From assembly GCA_950022655.1 (NCBI GenBank), contig OX465581.1, positions 27,189,300 through 27,253,299 on the forward strand: DNA of 64,000 nt. The letters are read 5' to 3'. A program made the translations under genes and the position numbers. A model generated the notes under the pieces. That model was not told the origin of the DNA and searched no databases. It saw nothing but the letters and a program-made list of their open reading frames with translations. Below, in pieces: positions 1-9,123 of the stretch. How positions within the stretch are numbered: the stretch's first letter is position 1; the number at the start of each line of letters is the position of its first letter. The stretch is from Alentia gelatinosa (lineage: Eukaryota > Annelida > Polychaeta > Phyllodocida > Polynoidae).

Positions 1-2
1 GT

Positions 3-128
3 AACGCTTACAATGCATCCGAGGGAGGGTGTAATTTCACGCAGTGCAAGTACTTACACGCGTGTAATGTTTGCATGTCTAAATCTCATGGTTCCTATTC
101 TTGTTCAACAAAGAAAAATCAAAAATGA
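3..128 (+). CDS. Gag C-terminus with double zinc-binding motif (5' truncated by window edge)
   Basis: This frame is already open at base 3 and encodes 41 residues before a TGA at 126-128. It contains a C-x4-C-x3-H-x-C-x2-C-x4-H-x4-C pattern (from CNFTQC to SHGSYSC). The same layout occurs in the Gag of a second YR element in this window (about 50,420-50,490), so it is the nucleic-acid-binding end of Gag for this element group. The frame is the same as that of the RT-RNase H ORF, which begins directly after the TGA. The TGA could be the natural Gag stop, a recoding site, or a CGA-to-TGA mutation; the sequence alone does not decide. Confidence 0.75.
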   Translation, partial: NAYNASEGGCNFTQCKYLHACNVCMSKSHGSYSCSTKKNQK

Positions 129-2249
129 TGGTTATCTAACGATATCTGCAAAGTTGAAAATGATACATGTAACAAAAACGGTAGTCGCTATGGAGAGACC
201 GGCTTTCATAACGTTGTTCTAGATCTAGGTCAGGTCAGAGGTTGCATAGATGTAGGTCAGGTCACGGAGTGCGGTGATCCTGACGTTTTTTCAAATATCA
301 ACGCCCATGCAGATATCCAAGAAAATGATAACACGGATTACGATAATCACCTTTCAGAATCGGAAGACATTGTTCTCTCAGGGTTAGTGGATGTATCAGT
401 CGACGAGTCTGTCGATAATGTTATAGTATATGAATGCGATATTTCAAATTTTAGCGGTAAAAATTCGAACGAAAGTAAAACCGTTAATAATCCGGAAAGC
501 CTTCATGATTTGACACTCTTTTCAAATGAAAATGTTTTTGAAAACAGTGTAGTTTCAAAACAAAAGTTGTTTGATGTTCGAAACAATGGTGTAGATATAC
601 AGGTTTCAAATGAATGTATCTTAGGCACTTGCGGTTGTGAGCATTACATAGGCAATAGTAAGGCTCAGTTAAAGCCGTGTAGGGTGGCAAAATATTTAGG
701 TGATGGGAATCCTAATAGCAAAATGTCAAAATTTGATCGTGAATTTATCTGGAATGGATTAGTAGAAGGTTTCAGTATCGTGGATGATGCCTGTGACTCT
801 TGTTATAAATGCCTAAATTATAATTCCATTTTGGAGCCTAAGGCCTACGAGGAAATGAGTAGCCTATTGAAAGAGGAGTTGGTTTCAGGTAAGGTAGTAC
901 AAGTTGAGAAAGAACCTCAATGTATTCACTCTTTAGGAGCCGTCTATAAAAGTAATGGGAAATTACGACCTATTACCGATTGTTCTCTACCTGAAAAAAT
1001 TAGTATTAATAATTATATGGATACGACATATGAATCTTTCACATATAACAGTGTCTACTCGGCCGTAGGGAGTCTTAACAAGGGCGAATACATGAGCATT
1101 GTTGATATCAGATCTGCCTATAGATCGGTAAATATTCGTTGGGACCAGATGAAATTCCAAGGTTTAATATGGGATTTCGGTGATGGAGAACATTTTTATG
1201 AGGATTCCAGATTGTGCTTCGGACTCAAATGTGCACCAAATATTTTTACACGTATTTCCAACTTCATAGTTGATATGGCATCCCAAGAAGGAATCACAAA
1301 TGTAACGAATTACCTGGACGATTTCTTAATAATCGGTATAGATTATTATGATTGTTTGTGCAAGAGAGACAAATTAATCTCGATTTTGGAGTTTTTTGGG
1401 TTCGAGGTATCGGAAAATAAGGTAACAGACCCTTCTACCAAAGCTATTTTTCTGGGCATCGAAATAGACTCTGAAAAAATGTGTTTATCGCTTCCAATGG
1501 CTAAAGTTGATAAATTGTCCAGGTTGATAGACGATATGTTGTTATCTGGTAGTGTGTCGAAGAAAGAATTGGAGAGCTTGGGAGGTTTGACTTCGTTTTG
1601 CTCTCAGGTAGTCAAGGGGGGCAGGACTTTCAGTAGAAGAATTTTTGATAGTGTGATGGAGATCCCTAAAAGAGGTAGGAAAAAAGTTTCCGAAGATCTA
1701 ATGGAGGATCTAAAATGGTGGAAAAAATTTTGTAAATTATTCAATGGCGTTGAAATTATACAAAAGAAATGTATTCATTGCCCAATAACCTCAGACTCTT
1801 CCATCTTGGGTTTTGGGGCTTGGGCAGGTATGGATTATATCTATGGATCCTGGGACAATTCAAAAACAGAATTGATAAATGATCATCACTTTGTGGACTG
1901 CCCTGATGTTGAAGGTTTGGAAAGAAATATTAACCTATACGAGCTATGGCCAGTGCTGCTAGGGGTTAAGAGGTGGGGGAAGGCTTACAAAAACACGGAG
2001 ATTAATATTGTAACTGATAATATGCAGGTGTTAGCTATGGTTAATACTGGTAGGAGCAAGAATAAGAACTGTATGAAATGGATCCGGGAGTTATTTTGGA
2101 CATGCTTCCTATATAATATCAGTTTACATGCAACTTACATCAGGTCTGAAGACAATACTCTAGCAGACCAGTTATCCAGACTGAATTATCCTGGTGTTCC
2201 TAACAAAGCATTGAAGACTCTAACGGGCATGAATATGTGCTGTTTTTGA
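129..2249 (+). CDS. Reverse transcriptase-RNase H polyprotein of YR retrotransposon 1
   Basis: This protein would copy element RNA into cDNA and remove the RNA strand. The frame is open for 706 codons. RT landmarks are a fingers segment ending in GKLRPITDCS (about 957-985), the DIRSAYRSV motif A region (about 1105), FGLKCAP (about 1220) and the catalytic YLDDF box at 1311-1325. RNase H follows: ITSDSS near 1790, NLYELW near 1933, IVTDNM near 2010 and NTLADQLSRL near 2155, giving the D-E-D-D set. YLDD with RT-RNase H followed by a YR is typical of DIRS/Ngaro elements. There is no in-frame ATG until 723, so the first 198 codons can only be translated by continuing from Gag or by splicing. The frame ends TTT-TGA at 2244-2249. 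No frameshift or stop damages the enzyme domains. Confidence 0.9.
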   Translation, partial: WLSNDICKVENDTCNKNGSRYGETGFHNVVLDLGQVRGCIDVGQVTECGDPDVFSNINAHADIQENDNTDYDNHLSESEDIVLSGLVDVSVDESVDNVIVYECDISNFSGKNSNESKTVNNPESLHDLTLFSNENVFENSVVSKQKLFDVRNNGVDIQVSNECILGTCGCEHYIGNSKAQLKPCRVAKYLGDGNPNSKMSKFDREFIWNGLVEGFSIVDDACDSCYKCLNYNSILEPKAYEEMSSLLKEELVSGKVVQVEKEPQCIHSLGAVYKSNGKLRPITDCSLPEKISINNYMDTTYESFTYNSVYSAVGSLNKGEYMSIVDIRSAYRSVNIRWDQMKFQGLIWDFGDGEHFYEDSRLCFGLKCAPNIFTRISNFIVDMASQEGITNVTNYLDDFLIIGIDYYDCLCKRDKLISILEFFGFEVSENKVTDPSTKAIFLGIEIDSEKMCLSLPMAKVDKLSRLIDDMLLSGSVSKKELESLGGLTSFCSQVVKGGRTFSRRIFDSVMEIPKRGRKKVSEDLMEDLKWWKKFCKLFNGVEIIQKKCIHCPITSDSSILGFGAWAGMDYIYGSWDNSKTELINDHHFVDCPDVEGLERNINLYELWPVLLGVKRWGKAYKNTEINIVTDNMQVLAMVNTGRSKNKNCMKWIRELFWTCFLYNISLHATYIRSEDNTLADQLSRLNYPGVPNKALKTLTGMNMCCF

Positions 2250-2262
2250 TTTTTCAGACACC
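2236..2262 (+). promoter_or_regulatory. Candidate expression switch: TTT-TGA shift site and splice-acceptor-like tract before YR
   Basis: The pol frame ends TTT TGA (2244-2249). Moving one base forward at TTT enters the YR frame directly, with no further stop. UUU-UGA is, to my recollection, one of the +1 shift sites reported in antizyme genes. The same bases form a T-rich tract ending CAG at 2255-2257, which reads as a 3' splice acceptor placed just before the YR domain. Either route would explain the absence of a YR start codon. This is inference from sequence only. Confidence 0.4.
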
Positions 2263-3213
2263 GTGTTGGAGTCCCTCAAATCGAGACAAAGGTTGTTTCT
2301 TGATAAAGCTATTTCTAACAATACTAGAAAGACAAGGGATCAACAGCTCAAATGCTACCTAAGGTTTTGTACAGAAAGGTCTTGGAAACCTTTTCCAACA
2401 ACGACTTTCAATTTGTCGATTTTTTGTACCTTTTTATCGGATTTTCTTAGACCTATTTCGATAAAAAATTATTTATCAGCCGTGAACTATTACAACAAGT
2501 TGCGGGGTTTTGATGATATGTCTAATGATTTCTTGATTAAAATGACTATCAAAGGTATTCAACGTGAGTCCACTCTTCCCACCTCTACTCGTTATCCAAT
2601 TACCTGTGATAATATGACCTGTATCTATCGCATTTTAGATAAATCTAAAGAGGAGGACTTGATATTTTGGGTAGCCTTACTGTTAGGATTTAGGGGTTTA
2701 CTTCGTAAATCCCATTTTACTCTTTCAGACCATACCCTCAAATGGGATTCAGTCACAATTTTAGAGGACCATCTACTGATACAGATTAAAACCTCTAAGG
2801 TGGACCAGTTTGGTACAAAACAACGTTTCCTTAGATTTGATAAAATCGAAGGTTCTAAATTTTGTCTTTTCTATTTTTTGAACTGGATTTTTAGGACCCA
2901 GTCACCAAAACCAGAGGATTTTTTACTCAGGCTTAGATGTGGTTCTAACTACCTGCCACTTAATTATCAATTTTTAAACAAGCGCCTGAAAACTCTGGCT
3001 AAAAAATGTGGTTTCGGAGGTGATAATGTGTCGTGTCATTCCTTAAGACACGGGGGCACCTCTCTTCTCAAGGCCCTTGGTGTGGACCTTGATTCAATTA
3101 AAACTAGGGGTAATTGGAATTCCTCGGCAGTTTTCCGATACATACATGATTCACCAGAATCTCTGTCAAATTCCGATTCTATGGTATCTCATTACCTTTC
3201 ATCCTTGAATTGA
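2263..3213 (+). CDS. Tyrosine recombinase (YR) of retrotransposon 1
   Basis: Predicted to integrate circular cDNA, the role of YR in DIRS/Ngaro elements in place of a DDE integrase. The N-terminal part (SRQRLFLDKAISNNTRKTRD onward) resembles a SAM-like core-binding domain. The catalytic part shows the first arginine region FRGLLRKS, HSLRHGG (HxxR), the tryptophan in GNWNS and the nucleophile tyrosine in FRYIH near residue 293. The frame is open from 2233 and overlaps the end of pol by 17 bases in the +1 frame. It has no ATG before 2518, which lies inside the N-terminal domain, so it probably depends on frameshifting or splicing. The start at 2263 is a GTG and only marks where the homologous protein begins. 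It looks intact. Confidence 0.88.
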   Translation: MLESLKSRQRLFLDKAISNNTRKTRDQQLKCYLRFCTERSWKPFPTTTFNLSIFCTFLSDFLRPISIKNYLSAVNYYNKLRGFDDMSNDFLIKMTIKGIQRESTLPTSTRYPITCDNMTCIYRILDKSKEEDLIFWVALLLGFRGLLRKSHFTLSDHTLKWDSVTILEDHLLIQIKTSKVDQFGTKQRFLRFDKIEGSKFCLFYFLNWIFRTQSPKPEDFLLRLRCGSNYLPLNYQFLNKRLKTLAKKCGFGGDNVSCHSLRHGGTSLLKALGVDLDSIKTRGNWNSSAVFRYIHDSPESLSNSDSMVSHYLSSLN

Positions 3214-3240
3214 CTCTCAATTGTTTTTGGCGGGTTATTG

Positions 3241-3335
3241 GCCTGTTTATTTAATATTTCCGCCATTCCCGTTTTCGAGTCAATCATTATTACCATTCTT
3301 TCACTATTTATCACATTGGATTATTAATATTATAT
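3241..3335 (+). repeat. Split direct repeat B1 of YR retrotransposon 1
   Basis: These 95 bases, beginning GCCTGTTTATTTAATATTTC, recur almost without change at 3630-3724. They start 27 bases after the YR stop codon. A repeat pair of this kind next to YR is the 3' signature of Ngaro/PAT elements. Confidence 0.85.
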
Positions 3336-3629
3336 TTAAATATCAACCTCGTTATATGTATATAAATTATTATCCAATTGTATAACTATAATTATTCACC
3401 CTGTGACTGCTGTTGTTATTATCGTCACTTGTTTTTCCCACACATAGTTACCGGGTTACTGCTGCGCTTACAGGTAACCTGGTAACCGGGCTCTTAACGG
3501 TTAATCTGCTACTTGCTGCGACAGGTAACGGACGTATTTTAGTCTTACCTTGATGTTTTTAAACCTTAGCTTCCTGTACTTCTTGATGTCTAGGTTGGGG
3601 TAAGTCCTATTGTTAACCTATTGAATAAA
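3336..3629 (+). repeat. Presumed A2 segment between B1 and B2
   Basis: This unique 294-base segment lies between the two direct repeats. In the Ngaro/PAT layout it should equal the left end (A1) of the element, which is outside the window. It contains imperfect internal repeats of GGTAAC/GTTACC around 3445-3530. Confidence 0.55.
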
Positions 3630-3712
3630 GCCTGTTTATTTAATATTTCCGCCATTCCCGTTTTCGAGTCAATCATTATTACCATTCTTTCACTATTTAT
3701 CACATTGGATTA

Positions 3713-3724
<12 letters not shown>
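3630..3724 (+). repeat. Split direct repeat B2, 3' end of YR retrotransposon 1
   Basis: Second copy of the B repeat, 389 bases after B1 and nearly identical to it. It runs straight into an AT microsatellite, so the exact element end is blurred. Confidence 0.85.
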
Positions 3725-3754
<30 letters not shown>

Positions 3755-3762
3755 TATGTGTT

Positions 3763-3818
<56 letters not shown>
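3717..3818. repeat. AT microsatellite in two blocks
   Basis: Two (AT)n blocks flank a short CACTATGTGTTT unit, which is repeated just after the second block. It marks the junction between retrotransposon 1 and an older RT fragment, and suggests slippage or unequal exchange. Confidence 0.9.
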
Positions 3819-3821
<3 letters not shown>

Positions 3822-3833
3822 TATGTGTTTAGA

Positions 3834-4290
3834 ATGGACACTTTGTATCTGGTGGATGATGAATACATTTCTGCTCGTGAAGAAGGAACCGAGATCTTAC
3901 AGGCAAACAACGCCTTTAACAATTTGTGCAATCGCTTGGGGATAGAATTAGCTCTGGATAAGTCAGAGTCACGCCCAATCTATGGACTGGCTTAGTATCC
4001 ATATTGATACAAGCGAAGTGACTGTCACTATTCTTTCTGATAAGTTGTCTGGATTGCAGCAGAATAGGGATGTCTGGTTGAGCGGGTTTTTTGGGTCGAA
4101 GAAGGAACTCTAGTCTTTGGCCTGGAAACTTTATTTCATGTCCCAGTGCGTTTTGCCTACCCGGCGATTTCACCAACATCATCCTTTCTGTCCTCCGGTG
4201 GGCGAGGGATGGAAAGAAGTGAACCTGATGGACGATTGCGGAGCACTGATCCACGGGAAGAGGCTACTCTTGATGTGACGTTCTTGGAGG
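3834..4290 (+). pseudogene. Worn RT fragment of a second YR-type retrotransposon lineage
   Basis: Two overlapping frames read as the centre of a DIRS-like RT. The first gives an altered catalytic box (LYLVDDEYIS, one residue longer than YLDD) followed by LCNRLGIELALDKSES. After a +1 shift near 3975 the second gives MDWLSIHIDTSEVTVTI, then KKEL, a stop, SLAWKLYF and CVLPTRRF, matching the KEL-SL-GKL and C-V-PGR landmarks of these RTs. It is more diverged from retrotransposon 1 than the element near 50 kb is, so it belongs to another lineage. Fingers, RNase H and YR are missing or unreadable. Confidence 0.6.
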
Positions 4291-4960
4291 GCGGCGGTGG
4301 CTACTGTGAGAACCCTAGATGCGCTTACAGTTTATCTTTTCCACCCGAATTTATTCACGATTGTCTAAATACCTCAACTATAGGTTTTGAACATCATCGT
4401 AGCAGTAAAGTCTCTCATCCCTTGTTCTGTGGGGAAGCTTGTTCAAGGGAATCGTTGCCTCTCACTTTCCAGGTGTCTCGATGGTGCTAAGATTCGCTCT
4501 ATTGAAGGAAGGCAAGTCAAGCGGCTTTGGTAGGATAGTTGACGAACTCTGTGGTTGTAAAAACCTTAAAAGAGTTTTTTTTATTTATTTATTTTTTTTA
4601 TTTGCAATTAATTCGCCTCAGGCGGGCGGTCTTCCATCAATGCGTCCACAGTCCTGACAGTGTACAAGTCAGTAGTTACATCAATCTGGTTGGTAAGTTA
4701 ATTTACATAGAGGATGGGTAATAATAATATTGATATTACTCAAATACAAAGGAAATTTCGCATTCAAGTAGTTATCAGTATAGTACATATAATTATATAG
4801 TGTTTGTATGTGATGAGATGAGGAAGTTGATAATAGACTAAATATTGACAGATGGTCCTGGAGCTGTAACATTTGCTCTGGGCTGTTAATTATCTAAGGT
4901 GACGAGTGATAACCGTGTTGGAGAGGAGGGGAATAGGCAACCATGTAAATGAGAGATAGG
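4291..4960. other. Spacer without recognised gene
   Basis: The first 250 bases may carry unreadable remains of the preceding retroelement. There is a T-rich run at 4568-4600 and AT-rich sequence beyond it. I see no gene. Confidence 0.5.
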
Positions 4961-5812
4961 TCACTCCAATTCTATGTTTCTGAGGGAATGTTTGAATGCA
5001 TTTTTGCTCGGTGCTTTCTGGACATTCGCAGGAAGATCATTCCAGGCTCTGTGGCCCCTGTACCTGGGTGATTTTTTAACAAATTCACTACGAGGGCGTT
5101 CCAGTACAAAATTATGTTTGTCTCTAGATCGGAGTGATCTTTGGGTAGGGTCAGGTGAGACTGATTGTTCGTGTTCCAGAAAGCCTTCCGGGTGGGTTAA
5201 TAGGTATTGTTTTCTCATGTAGACTAGCAATAACTCTTTCCGCCTGTGACTTAAAAATTTTATTTTGGTTCGGTGGTGGAGTTCATCGACAGTATGGACC
5301 ATGCCCTTGTCCCGTAAACATATACGGAGCCCTCTGTTCTGGAGCCTCTGCATCTTCCCAAGGAGCAATTTGGAGGCTCCTTCCATAAATATACTGGAGT
5401 AGTCGAAAATAGGGAGTATGGCCTGTTTATAGTATTGGATACTAACTTGGGTGGTCAAAAAATGTCTAATCTTTTGAAATTGAAACAGTTTAGCATTAAC
5501 TTGTTTTATCATTTTGTAAGCCTGTTTAGCAAGATTGAGACTATAATCTAATTCAATGCCCAAGTAGGGGTATGAATCCACACTTTCTAGTTTGGTTAGC
5601 CCAGCATAAATATCCACTGTTTTAGTGGTTTTTCTCTTGTTCGCTGGCATGAACCAGCATATTTTGGTCTTTTTCGTATTAACGGCTAGAACATTCTCTT
5701 GGCACCAGTCCAGAAAGACGTCAAGTTCTTCCTGTATCTTAATCCCTATTTCGACTGGGTCCACATCGCTCCAGTAGATGACTAGATCATCAGCGTAGAT
5801 GAGGAACTTCAC
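4961..5812 (-). pseudogene. LINE (CR1/Jockey-like) RT C-terminal fragment
   Basis: The frame encodes 283 residues from the RT catalytic box FLIYADDLVIY through the thumb and C-terminal region, ending ERPRSEFVKKSPRYRG ... LRNIELE and a stop. Landmarks shared with the LINE at 34-37 kb include VNTKKTKICWF, YLGIELD, ILPIFDYSS, LQNRGLRICLR and a terminal WNDLP motif. There is no real start codon and the frame breaks just upstream of YADD (about 5,815-5,860), where GGTGVTVPL may be the remains of the preceding RT block. It is therefore a 5'-truncated copy, related to but distinct from the LINE at 34 kb. Confidence 0.85.
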
Positions 5813-5859
5813 TCCCTTTAAGACATTAACTAGATACCAGGGGTACAGTTACTCCTGTT

Positions 5860-6764
5860 CCACCTTTGTATGCCTTATCACCTGTGTCTTTGCAGAACTT
5901 AGGATGGATGAGCTGGCGGCACAAGTGACAAGAATTCTAGAAGGTGGTCAAACTACCTCGATAAAAGAAAATCTAGCGAGGCAACATCGTATAGGGCATA
6001 CTGACATAGGGGAAAATGGACATCGGGTGGGATGTCAGGTTAAAATATCTAGCTGGTGGAAGCACATTTCAGCTGGCAGATGGCCAGCCACCCCAGCAGA
6101 TGCTCAGCAACTGTGAGGTGATGCTCTAACAACCCTGAACAACCTCCAACAGACGTCAATTTCACCCGGTAACTTAGAGCAGACGTAGGCCATCGTGTCG
6201 GATGGTGAACTGCTTCACCAACCAGACAGCTAACAAATTTCACAAGATCTTCCAGCAACCTCCATACGGGCACTGTACAATGTTTTTGTCTGATTGGTGG
6301 AATACTCACTTAAGCCTGGGGCAATTTTGGATCATCAGCTGATCATATTAGAGAATTGGGCGAGCTCTACGAGCTCGGGAGGTAAGATTGGGCCGAGGTC
6401 CAAGTACATTCAAGGTTCATCGAAGCCTAGACTATCATATACTCACAAAACGTTTTAAACAGCTGGATATTTACCTGAAACACATTGTCAACCTAGCTGG
6501 GCAAAGCATCGTATACCCGAACCAACATTTGTTTTGAAATGAAACCGAGGCAGGCACATTTGACGTCGAATTTGATGTTTCATATTCATTGATGTATTTA
6601 TGTACAACTTTTCACAGGTTTCAATTATCTATCTCACCCCTGGTATTTTTTCTCCATAGACTTGACATTGGTAACTCGTATCCAACGCCCATGAGATATT
6701 TATGCAATGGGACATTATGTCACAAAGGTTAGCCCATTAGTCAATGTGAAGTGCGAGATAAATT
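5860..6764. other. Spacer without recognised gene
   Basis: I find no coding signal, long repeat or recognisable element here. Short open frames are not supported by motif or splice context. Confidence 0.5.
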
Positions 6765-6911
6765 CAGAAACCCATTCAAGTTTAGGGTCAGAGCTTGATC
6801 CCATCTCGTTTGAATCTCTACATAATTCATGTGGCTTCACCTTGTGAATTACTACGTGATTTAAACTCGATGGGATACGAGCTCTGACCCTAAACTTTCA
6901 TAGGTTTCCTT
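6765..6911. mobile_element. Small palindromic inverted-repeat element (MITE-like)
   Basis: Two arms of about 50 bases face each other. The left contains AAGTTTAGGGTCAGAGCT; the right contains its reverse complement. Similarity continues inward (CCCATCTCGTTTGAATC) and outward (AGAAACCCAT against GGAAACCTAT). The loop is about 40 bases. No protein is encoded. It could form a hairpin in RNA or single-stranded DNA. Confidence 0.75.
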
Positions 6912-6959
6912 TATACTATATTCACGCTCGATATTGCTTCAGTTTTTTTCGCTGCTTCC

Positions 6960-7480
6960 TATGTTTGATATACGGTCGGGATCAGCTATAGGCCGACGAA
7001 GATTGCTTAGACTTTTTGAATTACACAGAAAGTCTGTTGGTGGTACCACTGACTGTGCGTCGGTACAGAAAAATCGCTGAGGGTAGTAGATTTCGCTCAG
7101 TGACCTAGCTTTCACTCAGTGATGGGTGGTGCCACATTGCATAATCTAAGCAGGAAAAGTCGTGGGGCATTTCAAGACCTTGGTTGTTTCCATTGACCGA
7201 TATTGGGTCCACTGTGCCAAAAGTCCGTCGGTGGTTCCTGACTGCAGATCGGTGACGGGAAATCGGCTAATGGAAACGGCCTATAGGTCCGTTTCCATTG
7301 GCCGACAAACATTGTGTAGATTTTTTGTGTTCTCCTAATAGCCTATTTCCATTGGCCATCACCGATACACAGTCAGGAACCACCGACGGACCTTAGCACT
7401 ACTGACACCTAATGGAAATAGGCTGTTAGGATAACACAGAAAATCTACACAGTGTTTGTCGGCCAATGGAAAAAGGCCTT
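6960..7480. mobile_element. Foldback element, two copies in opposite orientation
   Basis: At 7,287-7,352 and 7,411-7,478 two arms carrying TTGTGTTCTCCTAATAGCC and its near reverse complement, plus TTCCATTGGCCGACAAAC, face each other around a core with CAGTCAGGAACCACCGACGG. The reverse complement of that core appears at 7,219-7,253 (GTCCGTCGGTGGTTCCTGAC), and further arm-like pieces run left to about 6,960. This reads as two adjacent foldback copies, head to head. A third partial copy lies at 8,715-8,868. Confidence 0.7.
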
Positions 7481-7600
7481 AAGTATGGCCGTTACGCACA
7501 CTCAGTGCCCTTACCATGACTTTCTGCACATACATGTGTATATATAATCGTATCTGATACTTACTCCATACAGTAAAGGCGTTACTTTCGCGCACGGTTA

Positions 7601-7880
7601 TATAGGCCTGGCGTCCACCTACTACGGTAGAAATTTAGACCTACCGATATGGCACCGATACAAAAAGCAAATATCGGAAACATATTGGGAAGGTGCAAAA
7701 TCGTAGACATATGTCTAGACATGCCAATCCACCATGCATCGTAAAGGGTGCCTAATCGCAGAAACGTGGTCAACTGCCCCGATATTAGGTGACTTCCGAT
7801 GCGATCTTTATATTTTATCGGGAGGTGCATCGTAGACTATATGGGAGCCGTATCGTAGTAGATGGACGCTGGGCCTTATA
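7601..7880. mobile_element. DNA transposon remnant with GGCC(T/C)GCGTCCA inverted ends
   Basis: The left end reads GGCCTGGCGTCCACCTACTACG and the right end is its near-perfect reverse complement, with TTATA on both outer sides as a possible target duplication. The interior is rich in ATCG words and has no ORF. Family not assigned. Confidence 0.7.
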
Positions 7881-8714
7881 CCCTATTCAAACTTTATGAC
7901 TCACGAGGTCTGATCGTAAATTTCCATAGATTTGTTCTATAGTTCCCCCATCCCACTCCCCATCATGTTCTCTCAGTCAAGAGAAGTCATTGTTTCCTCT
8001 TTGGCTGTAAAATTCACATTGGAGATAACACCCATGGCCTTATATTTCTATTGTACATCACAAACTGATTTTATATAGCTTATGTCAAATAAATACATTT
8101 GCCAAGTGTGAATTTTAAATCGATTGGGAAATCATTTTGAATTCTTTTATAATCCATTAGACACTCTGTACTTCTATTTCATGGACCTATGCATTTCCAG
8201 TTTACCAACACCATAACTACTGGCATCATAAGCCATGCATCCTCACTTGCACTTGGTCGCGCTACAGATCGTCTTTGCTTTGGGGAACTTCCCCGCACCG
8301 GCCCTGGCAGCTCCTGCTTCTTTTACATATTTAAAAAAAACATGTTCCCTATTTCGTAGTACTAAATTCATAATGGAGGTCATACTCATAACCTAATTTT
8401 ATTGTAGATAGCAAACTGATTTTATATACTATTATTACAAAATGTTTTAGCAGGAAGCTATAATGTCAAATGACTACAACTTGTTTTCAATTGTGAGTTT
8501 TCAATCAATTATATCACAATGATCGACCATAATTTCATGTAAAGATTTTTTACACTGAATCAGGTGACCAGATTAAGGTGTTCGTTGTGTGTAAAGCCAT
8601 GAATGGGAACATCACTGTGAAAATACAGAACCCAGCATGTAATATTAACCTTCTGCACAAACAGGGCAAAATAACAACCTATAGAAAAGAATTATCATCA
8701 ATCACCGTATATGC
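7881..8714. other. Spacer without recognised gene
   Basis: AT-rich sequence. Two stretches (about 8,030-8,110 and 8,390-8,460) share phrases such as CAAACTGATTTTATATA and may be diverged copies of one repeat. No gene seen. Confidence 0.4.
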
Positions 8715-8868
8715 CTTTTTCCATCGGCAAACACGGTGTGGATTTTTTGTGTTCTCCTAATAGCCTATTTCCATAGGCCATCATCGATATCCAGTCAGGA
8801 ACCACCGACGGACCTTGGCACTGTAGACACACAATGGAAATAGACTATTAGGAGAACACAGAAAATTA
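8715..8868. mobile_element. Third, shorter copy of the foldback element
   Basis: It repeats the arm and core words of the element at 7.3 kb: TTTTTTGTGTTCTCCTAATA, CAGTCAGGAACCACCGACGG and the returning arm CTATTAGGAGAACACAG. Arms are intact enough to pair. Confidence 0.75.
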
Positions 8869-8956
8869 TACATTTTACGTGCATATATCATATTATATAC
8901 ATAACGGCTAACCGGAGGGTTAGCGGTAATGCGTAATAGAATAAACTGTTGCTACC

Positions 8957-9123
8957 TATGTGGGAAAACGTGGCGTATCTTGAAGTGCGAGTCTTTCTCC
9001 TACCACATGCATTTCAGGTACAAGTTTGTAGGGAAAAACTCACAAATCGTAAGGGATTATATATATATATATGTGGGAAAACGTGGCGTATCTTGAAGTG
9101 CGAGTCTTTCTCCTACCACATGC
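8957..9123. repeat. Identical 54-bp direct duplication, 113-bp spacing
   Basis: The 54 bases at 8,957-9,010 recur exactly at 9,070-9,123, separated by unique sequence and a short AT run. On the plus strand the first copy reads CYLCGKTWRILKCESFSYHM, which loosely resembles a C2H2 zinc finger (C-x2-C, then two histidines), but the spacing is non-canonical. The exact identity suggests a recent duplication. Confidence 0.8.

Larger units (their letters stand above)
1..3724 (+). mobile_element. YR retrotransposon 1 (Ngaro/PAT-like), 5' end outside window
   Basis: Order seen: Gag zinc-finger tail, RT-RNase H, tyrosine recombinase, then a direct repeat pair (3241-3335 and 3630-3724) enclosing a 294-bp unique segment. 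In the Ngaro/PAT groups the 3' end is built as B1-A2-B2 with A1 at the left end; the pair and spacer fit B1, B2 and A2, so the element should end at about 3724, where an AT microsatellite begins. I see no methyltransferase domain between RNase H and YR, which argues against DIRS1 itself. A1 would lie left of the window, so this cannot be confirmed here. Confidence 0.8.
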
